Origin: Thermococcus sp.
Lineage (GTDB): Archaea > Methanobacteriota_B > Thermococci > Thermococcales > Thermococcaceae
Reading direction: 5' to 3'
DNA: 7,561 nucleotides
Assembly: GCA_015522395.1 (NCBI GenBank)
Contig: WAMH01000225.1
Span: forward strand, 1 to 7,561
Shown piece by piece: positions 5,029 to 7,561 of this stretch (position 1 is its first letter; every line of letters starts with the position of its first letter). The notes under the pieces were generated by a model. That model was not told the origin of the DNA. It was given only the letters and a program-made list of their open reading frames with translations, and did not search any database. Both the position numbers and the translations under genes were made by a program.

Positions 5029-6213
5029 ATGGAGTACAAGCCAATTAGGAAGGTCGTGAGCGGCAACTACGCGGCCGCTTACGCCGTGAAGCACGCCCGT
5101 GTTCAGGTTGTTGCAGCTTACCCGATCACGCCCCAGACGAGCATCATCGAGAAGATAGCCGAGTTCATAGCCAACGGGGAAACCGACATCCAGTACGTTC
5201 CGGTCGAGAGCGAGCACTCGGCCATGGCGGCCACTATCGGAGCATCCGCCACAGGTGCGAGGGCCTTCACTGCCACCGCCGCCCAGGGTCTCGCTCTGAT
5301 GCACGAGATGCTCCACTGGGCCAGCGGCGCGAGATTACCGATAGTCATGGTCGACGTCAACCGTGCCATGGCTCCCCCCTGGAGCGTCTGGGACGACCAG
5401 ACCGACAGCCTTGCCCAGCGCGACACCGGATGGATGCAGTTCTACGCGGAAAACAACCAGGAGGTTTACGACGGCGTTCTCATGTCATACAAGATAGCAG
5501 AAACGGTAAACGTTCCGGTGATGGTCGTCGAGAGCGCGTTCATACTGAGCCACACCTACGACGTCGTTGAGATGATCCCGCAGGAGCTCGTCGATGAGTT
5601 CCTCCCGCCGAGGAAGCCTCTATATACCCTCACCGACTTTGACAACCCTGTTTCGGTTGGGGCACTTGCCACCCCAAACGACTACTACGAGTTCCGCTAC
5701 AAGCTCGCGAAGGCACATGAAGATGCCAAGAAGGTCATCAAGGACGTTGGTAAAGAGTTCGGCGAGCGCTTTGGCAGGGACTACAGCAGCATGATCGAGA
5801 CCGGCTACATCGACGATGCCGACTTCGTCTTCATGGGCATGGGTTCACTTATGGGAACCGTCAAGCAGGCCGTTGATCTGCTCAGGGATGAGGGCTACAG
5901 GGTCGGCTACGCCAAGGTGAGGTGGTTCCGCCCGTTCCCGAAGGAGGAGCTTGAAGCCATAGCGGAGAGCGTTAAGGGAATAGCCGTCCTCGACAGGAAC
6001 TTCTCCTTCGGCCAGGAGGGCATTCTCTTCAACGAGGCCAAGGGCGCGCTCTACAACACCGGCGAGAGGCCGCTCATGAAGGACTACATCGTCGGCCTTG
6101 GCGGCAGGGACTTCACGGTTCCGGACGTCAAGGCGATAGCCGAGAACATGAAGGCCATCATAGAGAAAGGCGAGCTCGATAGAGAGGTGGAGTGGTACCA
6201 CCTTAAGAGGTGA
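5029..6213 (+). CDS. vorA: 2-ketoisovalerate ferredoxin oxidoreductase, alpha subunit
   Basis: Alpha subunit of VOR, which with beta forms the TPP active site for oxidative decarboxylation of branched-chain 2-ketoacids (from Val, Leu, Ile) to acyl-CoA. From ATG 5029 it is 394 residues, the length known for Pyrococcus VorA. YPITPQT (31-37) is the substrate-pocket motif, ESEHSAM (60-66) carries the conserved glutamate that activates the TPP aminopyrimidine, and TATAAQGLALM (81-91) follows. A transketolase C-like domain starts near 262 (DDADFVFMGMGS) and includes VRWFRPFP (297-304). The frame also has GTG 5020 and TTG 5023 upstream, but these lie within or directly behind the GAGGTG site (5017-5022), leaving ATG 5029 with 6-nt spacing. 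Its stop overlaps the vorB ribosome site. Discrimination from PorA rests on operon position and resemblance to VorA. Confidence 0.96.
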   Translation: MEYKPIRKVVSGNYAAAYAVKHARVQVVAAYPITPQTSIIEKIAEFIANGETDIQYVPVESEHSAMAATIGASATGARAFTATAAQGLALMHEMLHWASGARLPIVMVDVNRAMAPPWSVWDDQTDSLAQRDTGWMQFYAENNQEVYDGVLMSYKIAETVNVPVMVVESAFILSHTYDVVEMIPQELVDEFLPPRKPLYTLTDFDNPVSVGALATPNDYYEFRYKLAKAHEDAKKVIKDVGKEFGERFGRDYSSMIETGYIDDADFVFMGMGSLMGTVKQAVDLLRDEGYRVGYAKVRWFRPFPKEELEAIAESVKGIAVLDRNFSFGQEGILFNEAKGALYNTGERPLMKDYIVGLGGRDFTVPDVKAIAENMKAIIEKGELDREVEWYHLKR

Positions 6214-6218
6214 GAAAG

Positions 6219-7154
6219 ATGGAGATCCCCGAGAGCGTTAAGAAAAGGCTTACCCTACCAGCGGAGGAGCACTTCTACGCCGGTCACACCGCCTGCCAGG
6301 GCTGCGGTGCATCACTCGGACTGCGCTACGTCCTCAAAGCCTACGGCAGGAAGACAATAGTGACCATTCCAGCTTGCTGTTCCACAATCATAGCCGGCGC
6401 CTGGCCCTATTCCACGCTTGACGCAAACCTCTTCCACACGGCCTTTGAGACCACCGGTGCGGTTATAAGCGGCATCGAGGCGGCCCTTAAGGCAATGGGT
6501 TACAAGGTCAAGGGAGAGGACGGTGTCATGGTCGTCGGCTGGGCCGGCGACGGTGGGACCGCTGACATAGGTCTTCAGGCCCTTTCGGGCTTCCTTGAGA
6601 GGGGACATGATGCCGTCTACATCATGTACGACAACGAGGCTTACATGAACACCGGAATCCAGAGGTCCGGCTCGACCCCCTACGGTGCCTGGACGACCAA
6701 CACGCCGGGAGGAAAGAGGCACTTCTTAGAGAAGAGGCACAAGAAGAAGGTCATCGACATCGTCATAGCCCACGAGATACCCTACGCGGCAACCGCGAGC
6801 GTTGCCTATCCTGAGGACTTCATAAGGAAGCTCAAGAAGGCCCAGAAGATACCCGGCCCGAGCTTCATCCAGCTCTTCAGCCCCTGCCCGACCGGATGGA
6901 GAAGCCCAACGGATAAGAGCATTGAGATAGCTCGCTTAGCGGTCCAGACGGCCTACTTCCCGCTCTTCGAGTACGAGAACGGCAAGTACAGGATAAACAT
7001 GCCCTCAACGAAGAAGGAGCCGAAGCCGATAGAGGAGTTCCTCAAGTACCAGGGCCGCTTCAAGTATATGACCAAGGAGGACATCCAGATCCTCCAGGAG
7101 TGGGTGAACCACGAGTGGGAGAAGCTCCAGAAGCTCGCCGCGACCTTCGGCTGA
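6219..7154 (+). CDS. vorB: 2-ketoisovalerate ferredoxin oxidoreductase, beta subunit
   Basis: Beta subunit of VOR; it binds TPP-Mg and the proximal [4Fe-4S] cluster. From ATG 6219 it has 311 residues, equal to Pyrococcus VorB. The cluster ligands are probably C26, C29 (CQGC), C54 (ACCS) and C223 (SPCPTGW); the 25-residue step from C29 to C54 equals that in Desulfovibrio africanus POR. The TPP/Mg motif is GDGGT (110-114) followed by DNEAYMNTGIQ (138-148). Phe72/His73 lie in the LFHTAFETTGAV stretch common to the family. GTG 6210 would add three residues but overlaps the GGTGA site (6209-6213), so ATG 6219 with 5-nt spacing is chosen. It lies 5 nt after the vorA stop, indicating coupled translation. 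It ends the vor part; a new promoter follows. Confidence 0.96.
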   Translation: MEIPESVKKRLTLPAEEHFYAGHTACQGCGASLGLRYVLKAYGRKTIVTIPACCSTIIAGAWPYSTLDANLFHTAFETTGAVISGIEAALKAMGYKVKGEDGVMVVGWAGDGGTADIGLQALSGFLERGHDAVYIMYDNEAYMNTGIQRSGSTPYGAWTTNTPGGKRHFLEKRHKKKVIDIVIAHEIPYAATASVAYPEDFIRKLKKAQKIPGPSFIQLFSPCPTGWRSPTDKSIEIARLAVQTAYFPLFEYENGKYRINMPSTKKEPKPIEEFLKYQGRFKYMTKEDIQILQEWVNHEWEKLQKLAATFG

Positions 7155-7166
7155 GCTTTTCGTCTT
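7155..7166 (+). terminator. Possible T-rich terminator after vorB
   Basis: GCTTTTCGTCTT directly follows the vorB stop and precedes the porD promoter. A T4 run is short for an archaeal terminator, so read-through into porDA is likely at some level. Confidence 0.25.
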
Positions 7167-7169
7167 ACC

Positions 7170-7183
7170 CCAAAATTTAAGTT
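7170..7183 (+). promoter_or_regulatory. BRE and TATA box of porD
   Basis: CCAAAA (7170-7175) abuts TTTAAGTT (7176-7183). The box begins 29 nt before the GGTGAT site, so the transcript should start at or just before it. This gives the por subunit genes their own promoter, separate from porG-vorDAB. Confidence 0.6.
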
Positions 7184-7204
7184 TCGATTTGACAATTCAC
7201 CTGA

Positions 7205-7210
7205 GGTGAT
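7205..7210 (+). promoter_or_regulatory. Ribosome binding site deciding the porD start
   Basis: GGTGAT within GAGGTGAT ends 4 nt before ATG 7215. The in-frame GTG 7206 lies within the site and is rejected as start. Confidence 0.7.
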
Positions 7211-7214
7211 AAAC

Positions 7215-7532
7215 ATGACTGAGAGCCCGTTTAAGGAGAACATTGAGAGGGTTCAGAAGGAGTATAGCGAAAAGATGACGCCGGGAGCGATTGCTTACAT
7301 CCCGGGAAGTAGTGTCATCAACAAGACCGGATCATGGCGTGTCTTCGTCCCGGAGTTCAACCGCGACAAGTGCGTCCGCTGCTACCTCTGCTACGTCTAC
7401 TGCCCCGAGCCGGCCATATACCTCGACGAGGAGAACTACCCGGTCTTCGACTACGACTACTGTAAGGGTTGCGGCATCTGCGCCAACGAGTGCCCGACCG
7501 ATGCGATAATCATGGTTAGGGAGAGCAAGTGA
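7215..7532 (+). CDS. porD: Pyruvate ferredoxin oxidoreductase, delta (ferredoxin-like) subunit
   Basis: Ferredoxin-like electron-transfer subunit of POR, which converts pyruvate and CoA to acetyl-CoA, CO2 and reduced ferredoxin. The protein is 105 residues from ATG 7215, the length known for Pyrococcus PorD, and starts MTESPFKENIERVQKEY. Cysteines at 53, 56, 59, 63 and 83, 86, 89, 93 form two CxxCxxCxxxCP motifs at exactly the positions seen in VorD. The N-terminal half (GAIAYIPGSSVINKTGSWRVF) differs clearly from VorD, fitting enzyme-specific docking, while the C-terminal half is nearly the same and shares a 51-bp identical DNA block. It has its own promoter and lies 10 nt upstream of porA. 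The POR rather than VOR call rests on this N-terminus and on the following porA start. Confidence 0.95.
   Translation: MTESPFKENIERVQKEYSEKMTPGAIAYIPGSSVINKTGSWRVFVPEFNRDKCVRCYLCYVYCPEPAIYLDEENYPVFDYDYCKGCGICANECPTDAIIMVRESK
7449..7499 (+). repeat. 51-bp block identical to 4935-4985, copy in porD
   Basis: Second copy of the block over the C-terminal [4Fe-4S] motif. Identity stops sharply: the flanking bases differ on both sides (7448 and 7500 against 4934 and 4986). Confidence 0.95.
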
Positions 7533-7538
7533 GGTGGT
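7533..7538 (+). promoter_or_regulatory. Ribosome binding site of porA
   Basis: GGTGGT, starting one base after the porD stop codon, ends 4 nt before ATG 7543, indicating tight translational coupling of porD and porA. Confidence 0.6.
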
Positions 7539-7542
7539 GAAA

Positions 7543-7561
7543 ATGCCGATAAGGACCGTTA
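7543..7561 (+). CDS. porA: Pyruvate ferredoxin oxidoreductase alpha subunit, first codons only
   Basis: Only MPIRTV and one further base are inside the window. The call rests on position directly after porD, the ribosome site with 4-nt spacing, and the match of MPIR to the start of Pyrococcus PorA as I recall it. The rest of the gene, and porB expected after it, lie outside. Confidence 0.75.

Noticed and set aside
5118..5426. Long minus-strand frame opposite vorA, and similar long antisense frames opposite vorB, hflX and the antiporter
   Set aside because: GC-rich coding DNA keeps antisense frames open; none has a recognisable domain, ribosome site or promoter.
5618..5627. TATATA-containing stretch inside vorA as an internal promoter
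   Set aside because: It encodes the conserved PLYTL segment, is followed by no gene start at suitable distance, and lacks a BRE.
7291..7509. Ser/Thr-rich plus-strand frame overlapping porD in another phase
   Set aside because: It is a shifted reading of porD with low-complexity composition and no start signals.
1..7561. Mobile elements, CRISPR repeats or horizontally acquired segments
   Set aside because: No transposase, integrase, terminal repeats or repeat-spacer pattern; composition and start signals look uniform, and the genes are standard Thermococcales chromosome genes.

Overview
The window reads as ordinary chromosome of a hyperthermophilic euryarchaeon of the order Thermococcales. 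Its moderately high GC content fits Thermococcus better than Pyrococcus. The evidence is an archaeal NAC with a UBA tail, the arrangement porG-vorDAB-porDA known from Pyrococcus and Thermococcus, TATA-box/BRE promoters, and GGTGRT-type ribosome binding sites. I see no tRNA or rRNA gene, insertion sequence, CRISPR array, prophage gene or clearly foreign segment.

Left part (1-3879): the 3' two thirds of a CPA2-type cation/proton antiporter gene is followed by nac on the same strand. Then comes a small AhpD/carboxymuconolactone-decarboxylase-like gene on the minus strand, convergent with nac. It is divergent from hflX, a ribosome-associated GTPase gene. hflX converges with, and overlaps by 63 bp, a minus-strand PiT-type phosphate transporter gene.

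Control region (3880-4100): about 220 bp separates the divergent PiT and porG starts. It holds several tandem TATA-like boxes facing PiT, a set of mutually exclusive short inverted repeats, a clear BRE/TATA for porG, and paired GTT/AAC motifs near the expected porG transcription start.

Right part (4101-7561): this encodes 2-ketoacid:ferredoxin oxidoreductases used in peptide and sugar fermentation. porG encodes the gamma subunit shared by both enzymes. vorD, vorA and vorB encode the delta, alpha and beta subunits of 2-ketoisovalerate oxidoreductase (VOR). porD and the first codons of porA begin the pyruvate oxidoreductase (POR) set behind their own promoter. Both enzymes oxidatively decarboxylate a 2-ketoacid with CoA and TPP and pass electrons through [4Fe-4S] clusters to ferredoxin. 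The resulting acyl-CoA can feed ATP formation by ADP-forming acyl-CoA synthetases.

Several starts given here are shorter than the longest open frame because a GGTGGT or GGTGAT site lies a constant 4 nt before the chosen codon (nac, the AhpD-like gene, PiT, vorD, porD, porA). The most notable points are the TTG start of vorD, the 51-bp identity between vorD and porD, the antisense-encoded acidic tail of HflX, and the probable leaderless hflX mRNA. I found no convincing undescribed system.
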